64,000 bases of DNA from Tricholoma matsutake (GCA_026075535.2 AP026544.2:2666001-2730000), one strand, 5' to 3'. Numbered from the stretch's first letter, positions 12,341-23,800 are shown. Notes: generated by a model not told the origin, from the sequence alone. Made by a program: numbers and translations.

Positions 12341-13671
12341 TTACTCTTCTTCGTCCAAGATTTTACCCAGTGCCACTATCTCCTGATCCAGCATACGATG
12401 CTGCATCTTTTTCTTTGCCATCTCCTCTGAAATTATTTGTCGGTGCTGCGCTATGCCCAAAACGCCCTCATCACCATCTCGGATTTCCCGCCCCTTCCCT
12501 TTCCTGTCTGACTTCATCCGACCCTGGGACCTCGAAGGCCCTGCCTCCGGTGCTATGAAGGCCCGATGACTCAAATTCAAGGTACTATACATTACAAAAT
12601 ATTAGTGAATGCTTCAAAAGACATGGATTGGTGGCTTACCTGGTTTTGGATGCTCTGAAACCTTTCCCCCACAACTCCCTACAGCCTTCTTTCCTTTCAC
12701 CTTATGAACCCCCCACCTCAAAACACCCTCCCAATAGCACCCTTGTGCCTCTTACATGCATTTGTGGCACTTTGCCGTTCCTTCGTCTATGATGCACATG
12801 GGCCAGCTCTTGAAGCTAGAGCATCGATCACACTACAGGCATTTTGTTAGTTTCAAAATCCTTGCGAAACATTTCATATGACTTACTGGTCCTTCAAACT
12901 CGAGAAGTCCCCCCTCCTCGAATCTCGCTCGTTTAGTGGCAATTCCTTGTTCGCCATTGAGGTCCTCCTCCATCACCTGCCACTTTTGGTTGCCCAGATA
13001 ATGACTGGGTCTTCGTCCACCTCCTGATCCTCCTCCCCAACTTCTGCTACCCAAATCACCTCACTTCCGGCCTGCAACGCTAAATTCTGCCTCTTCAGAT
13101 TGTCCTTCGATATTATCTTCACCTAAACCTCAGCGACAAGAATAGCTCGAGTAGACTCAAGAGCCTTCCATCATTCATCAAGCTTGGCAGCTTTTGCTGC
13201 CGCTGCCTCATGCCAAAATGCTTCCACCTCCTCTCGAAGCTTTGCCTCCGCCTCTGCCGCTTTCTCCAGTGCTTTGGCCTCTGCTGCTTCTGCCTCAGAC
13301 TTCACCTGAGCAGCCCTGGCCTCTTCCTCCTCTTGTTCAACTTTGTCTGGTAGGTCCTGGAATAGGACCTTGGTGCCCCAAGAAAGCCACTTCTGTAGTG
13401 CCAGAGGAGCATACAAATTAAATACCTCATCCACGACCTTTTGAATGGCCTGCAAATGGGATTCCTTGACATTGTCTGCGAGATTGTCATATTTGTACTA
13501 CAAAAAGTCATTAGCATCTAAAACCATCTCAGAAAACATGTCGACACTCACCATTTTCTCACAAAAATTGGGCCCCCAAACTTCGAAATCAATATCTTCT
13601 GCCTTCCCAACTTCGGGCATGGACTTCATGTGTTCAAGGATCTCATGTTCGAATTTGAGGAGTAGCAACAT
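12341..13671 (-). pseudogene. Antisense accessory gene of element A: coiled coil + Zn2Cys6-like Cys cluster
   Basis: A coding unit on the opposite strand to pol. From ATG 13671 the protein reads LKFEHEILEHMKSMPEVGKA...EVWGPNFCEKM. The next 54 nt (13551-13498) have GTGAGT...GCTAATGAC...TTTTTGTAG borders but are a multiple of three and open except for a final TAG, so they may be an intron or coding DNA with CAG changed to TAG. The frame continues (ADNVKESHLQAIQKVVDEVF...) into a Glu/Ala/Lys coiled coil to about 13171. After decayed sequence a GTAAGT...CTGTAG intron precedes an exon near 12837 encoding CDRC-x8-C-x8-CHKC-x6-C, close to a Zn2Cys6 pattern. A last exon (12341-12578) is basic then helical and ends ILDEEE-stop. 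Function unknown; DNA binding is an inference. Confidence 0.6.
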
Positions 13672-13807
13672 GATCAGAGGATGTAAGAGACGAGTTCGAC
13701 TCAAAGATGGGAGAAAAAGAGCGAGGTTTTTGAGTTACCTTTATAGGTTTTTCAACATGATCATGGATTTGGCATGTGACTCCGATCAGCTGACTGGGAC
13801 AGTCAGG

Positions 13808-13826
13808 ATTTCAGTAAGGGGGAGGA
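13808..13826 (+). other. Element A polypurine tract
   Basis: TTTCAGTAAGGGGGAGGA immediately precedes the 3' LTR start TGATAGG. A purine run at this position primes plus-strand DNA synthesis. Confidence 0.6.
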
Positions 13827-14831
13827 TGATAGGTCCACTATGGCAGCAGAGCTCTGAAATCAAGAAATCACACTCGGACACCTCCTTCCCAAAGTCCTAC
13901 AATTTTGCGAATGCTTATGAATGCCTATGAATGCATGAAACAACGAAACGACACTTCGAAATGTTTCGAAAGACTTCAAACCATTTCGAATGACTTTGGC
14001 TGCCATATTCCTATCGTACCGAACCTCAAACACATGCTCCCACCATTACACACACTAACACATCGCATTCCCGCCACCACAAACATGAAGAAACACAATG
14101 GCTAGCAGCTTAGCATGCATTGAGGCACTTTTCGACATATTCATGATTTATTGGAACCACAAGACAAGGAGATTTGATATATCATGTATATGGCATATTT
14201 CTTTCTTATCATTTTCTCATTTACTTCGTGATTTTGACAGCTTGTTCACTGCCTCACGTTTACCACATGTTTTGCCTCATGGCCTTTTATCTTTTTAGTA
14301 CTATCTCTCTAAAACATATATAGTTTGGTGTATTTACTGTTGAAAGAACAAGGAATCGTCTTCTCCCATCACCTATCATCAGACTTAAGGGTTTAACTCT
14401 TGAGTTTTAGCTCAGTCTTAGTCCGAACTCACTTGATTATTCTGCGAACTATGTCGTTTTGCCACATAGCTTCTCGAAATTCTCGTCAAATCATCTATCT
14501 CCTGTGTCATCGTCTCTTACCTCACCTTCAACTATCATCACCATCTCCTGAACTCGAGAAACCATTTCGGAGATTCTTGAACTCCTTCACATGGCCGCTA
14601 AACTCTTTCGTGTTGTTTCGGAATGCTTCATAGTGTTTCATGTTACTTCGGACAGCTTTGCAGAGCTTCGCACAGCCTAATACTGCTTCGCAATGTTCTA
14701 CAGTACATTTACCAGTCTTTGGATAGCACAGTGATATTCAGTACTACCTCGCAACCTTACTCTGACTCGTGTTATATCTCCTAAGACTAGTTTAGTTGGT
14801 TTTGGTTGAGTTTCCAGGTTGAGCACCATCA
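13827..14831 (+). repeat. Element A 3' LTR
   Basis: 1005-bp copy of the 5' LTR (4873-5858), with the same TGATAGGTCC start and a CACCATCA end. It is slightly longer through small insertions (for example an extra CAGAGCTTCG block near 14661). The element 1 ORF2 reading resumes directly after it. Confidence 0.9.
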
Positions 14832-16862
14832 CCGACTATCGACCACATCCACCCTTAGAGAAAAGAGGCGATCATTATCGCCCATGATCTCCATCACCAC
14901 CATATCAATGATGGGACTCACCACCACCACATCGACACTCACCACCTAGATGGAGAACCACATCCCCAATATGACAAGAACCTGCACCTCAGAGACCATT
15001 GTCTCCTACACCCCAAATACTGAATATACCCATAAATGATTGATGACCATGTCATGATGTGTATCAACCAGACTATTCATCCAGAACTTCAAATGATAAC
15101 AAAGCACCACAACCTACCCCTACACCTGCACCCACACCTGCGACTACAATGGTACCCATGCCCACTCCTCCATCTACGCCTGTAGTTGCTCCTGCTCCTG
15201 TCCCCAAACCCGAACCCCTGGTGGTTCACATTCCTGCAGCCGTGAAACCAATGGTAGTTAGGCCTAACAAACCCATCACGTAAAGCGCACAGCCCAACAA
15301 GGGGGGGGCTGAATCCGAGCTCAGCTCAGATGAACAGAGCAGCGACGACAATGACAATGACAATAAGAAAAGGGCCAGGAAAGAGAAGTTCACCGAGGAC
15401 CAAGCACATTATGAATGTAGTTGGCCTTGTCATGTACCAGATGGACTTGGTGTAGTAATCGCTAATGGAAAACATGAATGGGACAACAAATTGTGGATGA
15501 TGACTAGCCAACACATCTTCTACTTGGTCAAGTCTAATTGCATGTATGCTGGCAATACCGCTGTGGTGGCCAGCGACTTTGAGGGTCATATGGACAACCC
15601 ATACATGACCAACAGCAATCACCGCCTGTACTCATATTTGCCCTGAGGATTTCCCATGAATCCCCAGGAAGTCATCTGAGGAGTACAATTTGTTAACAAC
15701 CAGAAAGAATCTGCCATCGACTGTGTAGAAGCCTATCAATTGCTGATCAAATTTCACCGCATTGCTGGTGGGTTCATACCAGAGCTACGGGACCTGGCCA
15801 TGCATGAAATCTTGAAGGACAGTGTCTTCCTTCACAAGATCCAGAAGCCGCTCCCCAACAACCACCAACTATGGGAGGACATCAAGATGAAGATGAGTTC
15901 ACAGGTAATCGATGTAATAAGACCAGTGTCGCCAGACTACCCCCTCTGCCTGTAGAACAGCTGCTGGACATTGACATGATGTCTCAGTACATCATGCACC
16001 ATGGATGCTTGGGCAGTAGCAATGCCACCCATGGTGTAGCCATGAATGTGGCTCTTCAAGCCGACCGACGTAGCATATTTGGGTATTCATTAGGACGCAT
16101 GCTTGGACCCCATATGGTGATCACCCAATCCGATTTCATGTGAGTATATGGGTGTGTAGTGGCCCTCCCTGGATTCTACCATGAAGCCATTGACATCTGG
16201 AATGCCTCAAACCCCAACACACTGTTCATCAAGTGTTCGAGTGATATTCTCACCATACACCCTTACGATGATAAGTTGGCACCTGAAGCCACCTTGGACA
16301 CAGTAACCCAACATCTTATTCACCATGGGGTACCCCCTCAATGGATTGATCATGTGTACACCTTTGGTCTCCACCACTTGAATCATCAATCACACTTGCA
16401 AGCTGGACCGTTTCAGGATCTCTATTGCAAAACAGATCATGAACGTTTACGACGATTGGATACTCTTGGAGAACCTGTGGCCATACCACAATGGGACAGT
16501 TGGTGGTGCCCCACCTATCACGACATCACTTGCATTCAGTATTTGATGGGCCATGAGGACGATGGGATGGGTAAGTCATGTTTCTTGGATTTTGAACGGC
16601 TCCTGGCCAGTGCATCAGCCACACCCCATGAGCTCACTGGAAAAACACTGTGGCCCTGAGGGCTACCTCTAACACAAGCCCCACCATTTAGACTGCCACC
16701 CCAATCGGCACGTAACACATTGAGTAGTTATACTCAATGAACCTTCAATGGCACGCAGGACTGGAGTGACAACAATGAGGGCACTTTCAAATTCTATGCT
16801 TTCCTTTCAAAAATCATTGTTATTTTTATTAGATTCCCTAGAGGCAATCTCAAATGGGGGTA
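14832..16862 (+). pseudogene. Element 1 ORF2, 3' part
   Basis: Continuation of the accessory ORF begun at 4322. It opens with an Arg/Ser/Pro-rich stretch interrupted only by TGA codons at Arg-like positions. Then come a PTPTPAPTPAT Pro-rich linker, an acidic SELSSDEQSSDDNDND block (about 15316-15363), and a folded-looking region (HYECSWPCHVPDG, AGGFIPELRDLAMHEILKDS). After a -1 shift at a C-run near 15940 it continues with VVALPGFYHEAIDIWN, LTIHPYDD and TVTQHLIHHGVPPQWIDHVY. I recognise the last block as typical of a downstream ORF in some agaric chromoviruses. The role is unknown; it is not gag, protease or env by sequence. Confidence 0.55.
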
Positions 16863-17299
16863 TGTAATGGATACCTCTTACATATGACTTGGCCCCCAGG
16901 CCTATCTTAGTCAGTTGTTGATAGTTGTTTACCAGTAACTACTTTTTACTTACAATGTACACAACATAGCAACCAATAGACTGGATTCTGCTCTGTTAGG
17001 TACAATGTAAGTCTTAAGTATTCTAAGCTAGTAACTACCTGTTACAAGCTCTCTCTTATAAAACATACCTTTTGCATGCTTATTTCTGGATCTCTCTTGT
17101 AGTGAAGTATGTGCCCCTCATACAGCACGCGCTTACAAATGCCACCAACTTCACACCCTCCAATTGTGCCCAAATAGGGATATCCTCACCACATCGCATA
17201 GATGCACATTTTGGGCCAAACACAGGAGCAAGGTACACCATGACAAATCCCTTGAGTTTGGTACCTCGCCCTGCAGTACAACTTAGACCATTTAGAACA
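16863..17299 (+). repeat. Element 1 probable 3' LTR
   Basis: A purine-rich AATCTCAAATGGGGGTA tract is followed at 16863 by TGTAATGGATACC, as expected for a polypurine tract and LTR start. The segment contains CTCTCTTATAAAACATACC (about 17050), a TATA-type promoter. The end is set at AGAACA (17299), just before the hAT target site. With no 5' partner in the window the boundaries are provisional. Confidence 0.45.
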
Positions 17300-17310
17300 T
17301 GACCAACCAA

Positions 17311-17866
17311 TAGTGTTGCCAACGGTGCGGCTCGGAGCTGCGAGCCATTGAGCCGAGCCCCTATTTTGGGCCAGCTGTGCTGATAAATCAGCTTGCAGCT
17401 CAGAGCCACCCAGAGCTGCTCAAGCCATGCCCTAAGTTGCCTCAAATTCAGAGTGACTGGAGGGCTTTAAATGTTCTTAAAACACTATAAAACACTCTGT
17501 AGGAGTCCCTACTGCCATTTTGAATACATGTTGTTATACCCTACTCCCCAGAGCCATCTCTCAAGCATATTTTGTAATAGGTACAAGAAGATAAACATAG
17601 CCAAATAATCTCATCAAAGATACTGATCTGTGCAAAACTCAATAGTATGACTTGTTTCTTTTGTAATAATAGTCTACACAACCTATTTGACCATTAAAAT
17701 ACATAACTGAAGCATAAATACAACTCGGATTGCAAGCCCACAACTTTGGGCAATCTCAATTGGCTTAGCCGGCTCAGAGCCACTCAGGGTGACTCAGTGC
17801 CATTTTGATTGGCTCAAGTGCCTGAGCCATGCCGCGGGCGAGCCAAGCTGAGCTGTGGCATCACTA
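17311..17866. mobile_element. hAT-type MITE, 556 bp, TSD CCAACCAA
   Basis: Flanked by exact 8-bp duplications CCAACCAA (17303-17310 and 17867-17874). The ends are TAGTGTTGCC and GGCATCACTA, an imperfect inverted pair; both subterminal regions are rich in GAGCC/GGCTC repeats. An 8-bp TSD with short TAGNG-type termini is the hAT superfamily signature. It has no coding capacity, so it would be mobilised in trans. Confidence 0.85.
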
Positions 17867-17918
17867 CCAACCAACCCCCATGCCTGTGTCTGTAGCCTAT
17901 GACAGTTCCTTTGTACTA

Positions 17919-18728
17919 TGACGGTTCCTTTGTACAAAGATTATTTTCCGCATGTGAAGGGATTTCCTGCACGCACAATGGTGTTGTCCTCATCTAACAA
18001 TGATGATCATGCATCATGCATCATGTCAGATCAGCCCCCATGTGCCTGTTTCCCATCATCATCAATCATTCATCTGCTGACCATCTCCCACAGTCCATCA
18101 CCATGCGCCACAGCATCCTGCTCATCGTGTGCGACGATGAGCAAACTATTCAATGAAGTACGAATCATTTCTGTTCGCTTTTTCATTTATTACATAATCC
18201 TACATAATTTCCAATTGAATTATTACCTTACACCTGCTTGAAAAGATGGATTATGCCATTCCAACTGATAATAAATATACATTTTCAATTTTCATAACAC
18301 TGAGTAGTACAGCATATAACTATTAGATACTTATTAAAAAAGCAAAGATAATTTGCAGTGGAAAGGCATGCCATGAAGCATCATTCAATCAACGTTGACC
18401 ATGCACGTGGGCTGAAATGATCAATGATTGAAGCAACAAGAATTTGCTATTCGGGATCCCACGGTTTCTTTGTTGATTCCACTATGGCCTTACTGCCAGC
18501 TTTCTGCTCACTCAATCTTGCCCTCCACCCAAACTGGCTGATGGCATTGTCAGTACTCAGTTACATTAGAGGTACATTGCAGCCTGAGAGGATGAGGTCG
18601 GAGGGCACGCTAGGATGGGGCTTGATAGGGCTTGATATTAGGTGGAGATAAATAGATAACAACAATTGTGCGTGCGCAGGAAATCCCTTCGCACATGGAA
18701 AATAATAATTGTACAAAGGGAACCATCA
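17919..18728. mobile_element. TA-flanked MITE, copy M1
   Basis: 810-bp element with TA on both sides (17917-17918, 18729-18730) and termini TGACGGTTCCTTTGTACAAA / TTTGTACAAAGGGAACCATCA-like (right end 18709-18728). The termini continue inward as long imperfect inverted repeats through ATTATTTTCC and a CG-alternating block. A decayed second TIR copy (TGACAGTTCCTTTG, 17900) stands in tandem at the left. The TA target suggests a Tc1/mariner/pogo-type source. No ORF of note. A related copy is at 33858-34644. Confidence 0.75.
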
Positions 18729-18730
18729 TA

Positions 18731-19113
18731 TTGTACAAATATTATTTTCCACGTGTGAAGGGATTTCCTGCGCACGCACAATTGTTGTTATCTATTTATC
18801 TCCACCTAATATCAAGCCCTATCAAGCCCCATCCTAGCATGCCCTCCGACCTCATCCTCTCAGGCTGCAATGTACCTCTAATGTACCTGAGTACTGACAA
18901 TGCCATCAGCCAGTTTGGGTGGAGGGCAAGATTGAGTGAGCAGAAAGCTGGCAGTAAGGCCATAGTGGAATCAACAAAGAAACCGTGGGATCCCGAATAG
19001 CAAATTCTTGTTGCTTCAATCATTGATCATTTCAGCCCACGTGCATGGTCAACGTTGATTGAATGATGCTTCATGGCATGCCTTTCCACTGCAAATTATC
19101 TTTGCTTTTTTAA
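18731..19113. repeat. Inverted partial MITE copy forming a palindrome with M1
   Basis: 383 bp that reads as the reverse complement of M1's right half (18334-18717), from TTGTACAAATATTATTTTCC to GCTTTTTTAA. It lacks the terminal GGTTCC part of the TIR. With M1 it makes arms of about 380 bp around a spacer of some 15-20 bp. Confidence 0.8.
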
Positions 19114-19189
19114 TACACGGCCAGAGCTTTGTTTAAACATGGTTTGTAGCACAGTTGCACATGTTTGGCACAACCTGCCAGATAGATCT

Positions 19190-19612
19190 TGTAAGGGGAC
19201 TAGAGGGTGTCCCACGTGTTTCTCCTATTTTTTACGTTTGTCCTATATTTTTTCTCACCTCGTTTCCTTCTATTCTTCATTTTCTATGATTTTTCCCTTA
19301 TTTTATTACTAATTTCCCTTTCTATCACATTTGTGCATGTTGACAGTTTTATATTTAGAGATGGAGTACCCTTCCGACATCTACCCCTTGGTATTACATC
19401 ATGTGGCAGCCTTGATCAGCCTATCTCTGCCTTTTCTATTTTTAGTTATTATTTGATTTTTGCAGTTTTCACATATACTGGGCACTGGCAAAGGGATCTT
19501 TAGAGTTTTCTCTTTGGATTTCCCTTTGCTAGGTGCGCCCCCAATCCCTGTATTATGTAGCATAATTTTAACTTTGGATTTCCCTTTGCTAGAGGCTGAG
19601 GTTGCCCTTATA
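19190..19612 (+). repeat. Element C 5' LTR
   Basis: 423 bp, beginning TGTAAGGGGACTAGAGGG and ending GGTTGCCCTTATA, so it has TG...TA rather than TG...CA termini. The TTTGGATTTCCCTTTGCTAG motif occurs twice (about 19512 and 19574). No TGG-type primer-binding site is visible directly downstream. Confidence 0.92.
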
Positions 19613-19742
19613 GTAGAAAATTCTCCCCTAAGGCCCGAAAATCACGAATGCACTGCCCAAGATAGGCAGGTACAGACTGGACGATGTTTCCCAAAGCTCC
19701 ACAGAGTCCCTACACACCATTCCAGATAGTCTCGCCTTTATT

Positions 19743-20894
19743 ATGCTGCCATTTTTGCCAAATGCACCCCCTAGCGCTATGGATGCATCAGAGCGCCTCA
19801 ATGCACTTGAAAGCAACGTTACCGGAATATGCACGCAAATTGATTCGCTTAAATCTACGATCGAAAACTTTCTCAGAACACTTCAGACCAGCTCCACAAC
19901 TAATATTTCCCCCATTACAACTCCAAGCGCACCCAACAACAACGCGTCGCCAAATGCACCCAAGGAGCACACCCAGATCAAACCGTCCCCCCCCGCTGAA
20001 TTTAATGGTGCACGTGCGCAGGGATGTGCATTCCTTAACTCCTGTGAGTTGTATATCAGTCTCCAGTCACATCAATTCGTCGATGAAGCTGCAAAAATTT
20101 ATTGGGCCTTCACATACATGAAATCTGAGCGTGCCTATCTCTACGTGGACCGTATTCTGTGACAAACCAAAGAACTTGGTTCCCTACCTTTCTCCACTTG
20201 GGGTGACTTTCAAGCAGAGTTCATACACCACTTTTGTCCCCTCAATGAGCGCCACCGAGCAGTGACACAACTTGAGTCATCCTTGTACCACCAGGCACGT
20301 TGATCCATGGACGATTATATCGATGAGTTTAAGGACTTGGTGGACATGGCAGGATATGGGGGTGGGCTACCAGTGATGGTGATGTTCCGACGAGGCCTCA
20401 ACCAGGAGATTCAGGACCAGATTGCCCAGATGTTGGAAGGACGTCCAGCGGATGATGATATCTATGCTTGGTATGAAGCTGCTTCCCTCTGTGATGAGAA
20501 CTGACTCACAAATGTGGCATTCAATGCTGCATTCCAGGCTCCAACTACCACTCCTACATCCCACATCTTCAATCGAACCCTTCCCCAATGCAACCCTATT
20601 CCTGTCCATCAAACTCCTGCACCAGCCATCAATGTTCCGGTACCAATGGATGTCGATGCAGCCCGTAGCCGTGCACGCAGGTTAAACCTCTGCTACCGCT
20701 GTGGGGAAACTGGACATATGGCTGGAGTGTGCCCCCATCGTCAGGATATCTGCATGCTCACCCCCGAGGGGCGAGATGAACTCCTCCAGGACCTGTTGGC
20801 ACTTGTAGCTGTCGAGGAAGTGAAGGGTCAGGTCGCAGAGGAGGTCAAATTAGAGGGTGTAGAGGAGCAGGATTTTTCTATTCACAGTGAGTGA
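19743..20894 (+). pseudogene. Element C gag
   Basis: One frame from ATG 19743 to TGA 20892-20894, broken only by TGA at 20160-20162, 20301-20303 and 20502-20504, each where Arg fits. It has an N-terminal coiled coil (ASERLNALESNVTGICTQID), a Pro/Asn linker, a retrotransposon-gag fold (PPAEFNGARAQGCAFLNSCE; SMDDYIDEFKDLVDMAGYG; MFRRGLNQEI), a PVPMDVDAAR spacer and one CX2CX4HX4C zinc knuckle (CYRCGETGHMAGVC, about 20691-20732), ending in an acidic tail. Gag packages element RNA into virus-like particles. Pol begins in the -1 frame, overlapping the gag end. Confidence 0.9.
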
Positions 20895-23800
20895 ATCGTA
20901 TGCCCTCATTGCCTGTCCATAACCACTTTGAAGTTTTGTCAGTTGAATCCCCGGAGAATGAATCTGATTTCATGACTATTCCCCTCTCTGAACCTTCAAA
21001 GTCAGGTGAAGACGTATCTGCCCCTCCTCTCTCTACCTCTACCTCACGCCCCAAAATTAAATCATGGGAGCGCAAACTACCACGCAAATATATTGTTGCA
21101 TCCACTCCCTCTGCACACTCCTTGAACCTGGTGATCGAACTACAGACTACCGACACTGGACAGATACTTGGTGTCTCTGCGCTCCTAGACTGTGGTGCTA
21201 CTGGTCTCTTCATTGATGCTGACCTCACATGACAACATCGCCTGAATACTCGCTCGCTCTCGCGTCCAATACCTGTTTATAATGTGGATGGATCCCCAAA
21301 TGAAGCTGGTGCCATCCGAGAGGTTGTGGACCTGGTCCTCCATTACAAAGATCATAGTGAGTGTACACTTTTTGCTGTCACTCAGTTAAGGAAGCAGAAG
21401 GAGATTTTGGGCTATCCGTGGCTTCAAGACCATAACCCAGATGTTAACTGGCGTACTGGGGAGGTCACCATGCGCCAATGTCCATCCAGCTGTCACACCT
21501 GTTTCACGGAAGCCAGACAAGAGCACCGTGGACAAAGGGCCTCGGTACGATGCACTCAGAAGTGTCATGCTGGACCCCTACCTCTGCCTGATGTGGAGTT
21601 GGAGGGGGTTCCTGATCTGATACCAGACTCAGATGATGATGAGGAGGAAGCAGAGGAAGTTGAGGAAGGGGATCGGATTTTCTACACTGCGATTTGTCCA
21701 TCGCATGAGGTGTGTGCTACATCAAACATATCCCAGCACCTTGCCGAGGCCTTCCACAAAAACAATACTGCTAAATCCTCTACTGACTCCTTACTCCCTC
21801 ATCTTCATGAGTTCGAGGACGTGTTCTCCAAGGAATCATTCGATTCTCTCCCTGCACGCAAGCCATGGGATCATGCCATCAAACTCATCCCCAGTGCAAC
21901 CCCTTCCTCCTGCAAGGTCTATCCTCTTTCTCCCAAGGAACAGCGACAGCTCGACCAATTCATCGACGAACACCTAACCTCTGGACATATTCAACCATCC
22001 AAATCGCCCATGGCCTCTCCCTTTTTCTTTGTCAAGAAGAAGGATGGCTCACTTCGTCCAGTTCAAGACTATAGAAGGCTCAATGACATCATGGTCAAAA
22101 ATTGCTACCCGCTACCTCTCATCTCCAAACTTGTGAACCAACTCCATGGAGCGCGATACTTCACCAAACTCGACGGCCATTGGGGTTACAATAATGTGAG
22201 GATAAAGGAGGGAGATGAGTGGAAGGCAGCCTTTCATACCAACCGTGGTCTTTTTGAACTGCTCATCATGTTCTTCGGCCTTACTAATAGTCCTGCCACC
22301 TTCCAGACCATGATGAACGACATCTTCCACGACCTCATCCTCGAGGGCATCGTCTGTATCTACCTCAATGATATCCTCATATTCAATCACACAGTGGAAG
22401 AGCATTGTTGCATTACGCGCCTCGTCTTGGACCGACTTCGACAGTACAAACTCTACCTTCACCAGGACAAGTGTGAGTTTGAGAAGACCAAGATCGAGTA
22501 CCTCGGCCTGATTATCTTGGAGGGCCAGGTAGAGATGGATCCGGTCAAGGTGAATGGGGTCATGGCATGGCCGATGCCCATGAACAAGAAAGAGGTGCAG
22601 TCCTTTTTAGGCTTCATCAATTTCTACTGGCATTTTATCAAGGATTTCTCACATCATGCACGACCACTGTTTGACTTGACTGGCAAGGAGGCATGGTGGT
22701 GGGACAATGCACAGCAGGAGGCATTCAAAAAGCTTAAAGAGATGGTCACTTCTGCTCCCATCCTTACCTTTGCTGACGATTTGCGCCCTTTTTGTGTAGA
22801 AGCCAACAGTTCTGACTTTGCAACGGGCGCCGTGTTGTCTCAGCAGTCTCTGGAGGACCAGAAGTGGCATCCTGTTGCATTCTACTCCAAAAGCCTTAGT
22901 GCTGTGGAATGAAACTATGAGATCCATGACAAGGAGATGTTGGCGATAATGTGTGCACTTGAGGAGTTGCGACACTTCCTCGAGGGTGCCCTACACAAGG
23001 TGGAAATTTGGACGGATCACAAGAATCTCGAGTACTTTATGACGGCCAAGAAATTGAACCATCGTCAAGCTCGTTGGTCCCTGTATCTATCCAGGTTCGA
23101 CTTCTCCTTGCACCACCGTCCAGGTCGCAGCATGGGGAAGACCGATGCCCTCTCCCGACGTGCGGATCACGGGGATGGTGGTGATGACAATCAAGACATA
23201 GTGTTGTTGCAGCCAAACCTGTTTACGATCCAGGCATTGGAAGGTATCGCACCCCAGGGCAAGGAGCGGGACATCCTACGTGACATCCATCGCACGAACC
23301 ATAGTGGTTTATACGAGGATGTCATGGCCCAAGCTGTTAAGGAACTGAGGAAGGGATCTACCCTCTCCTTATGTGTGGCAGAGTGGGCTGAAAAGGAGGA
23401 CTTGTTGTATTTCCGGGATTGCATCTATGTACCCAATGACCCAGACCTTCGTCAACGTATCATATCCCAACACCATGACTCACGGATTGCTGGTCACCCT
23501 GGATGCTGGAAGACCTTGGAGCTCACCTCATGGAATTATTGGTGGCCACAGATGTCACGGCTCATTGGTCAGTATTGTCATATTTGTGACCTTTGCTTAT
23601 GCACCAAGATTCCTCGTCGCAAACCCATTGGTGAGCTACACCCTCTCCCTGTCCCAGAAAGTCGTTGGGATGTTGTCAGTGTCAACTTTGTGGTGGAGTT
23701 GCCAGAGTCGAATGGGTTTGATGCGGTGATGTGCACAGTTGACTCCACAGGGAAACGCGCTCACTTCATTCCCACTCACACCACTGTCAGTGCCCTGGGT

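Larger units (their letters stand above)
4873..14831 (+). mobile_element. Ty3/Gypsy element A, nested in element 1
   Basis: A complete but mutated LTR retrotransposon: 5' LTR 4873-5858, primer-binding site, gag, pol (protease, RT, RNase H, integrase), a reverse-strand accessory gene, polypurine tract, and 3' LTR 13827-14831. Both LTRs begin TGATAGGTCC and end in CATCA. The flanks ACCAA (left) and ACCGA (right, overlapping the last LTR base) could be a target-site duplication with one CpG transition, but the boundary is ambiguous. It lies in the same orientation as its host, between the two halves of element 1 ORF2. No chromodomain is seen, and the integrase has a DMMQMP rather than DFIG block, so it is a different Gypsy clade from elements 1, B and C. 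Confidence 0.9.

Noticed and set aside
19207..19503. Forward frame of 98 codons near the start of element C, repeated at 24822 and in part at 50408
   Set aside because: It is LTR sequence; its recurrence reflects the repeat, not a gene.
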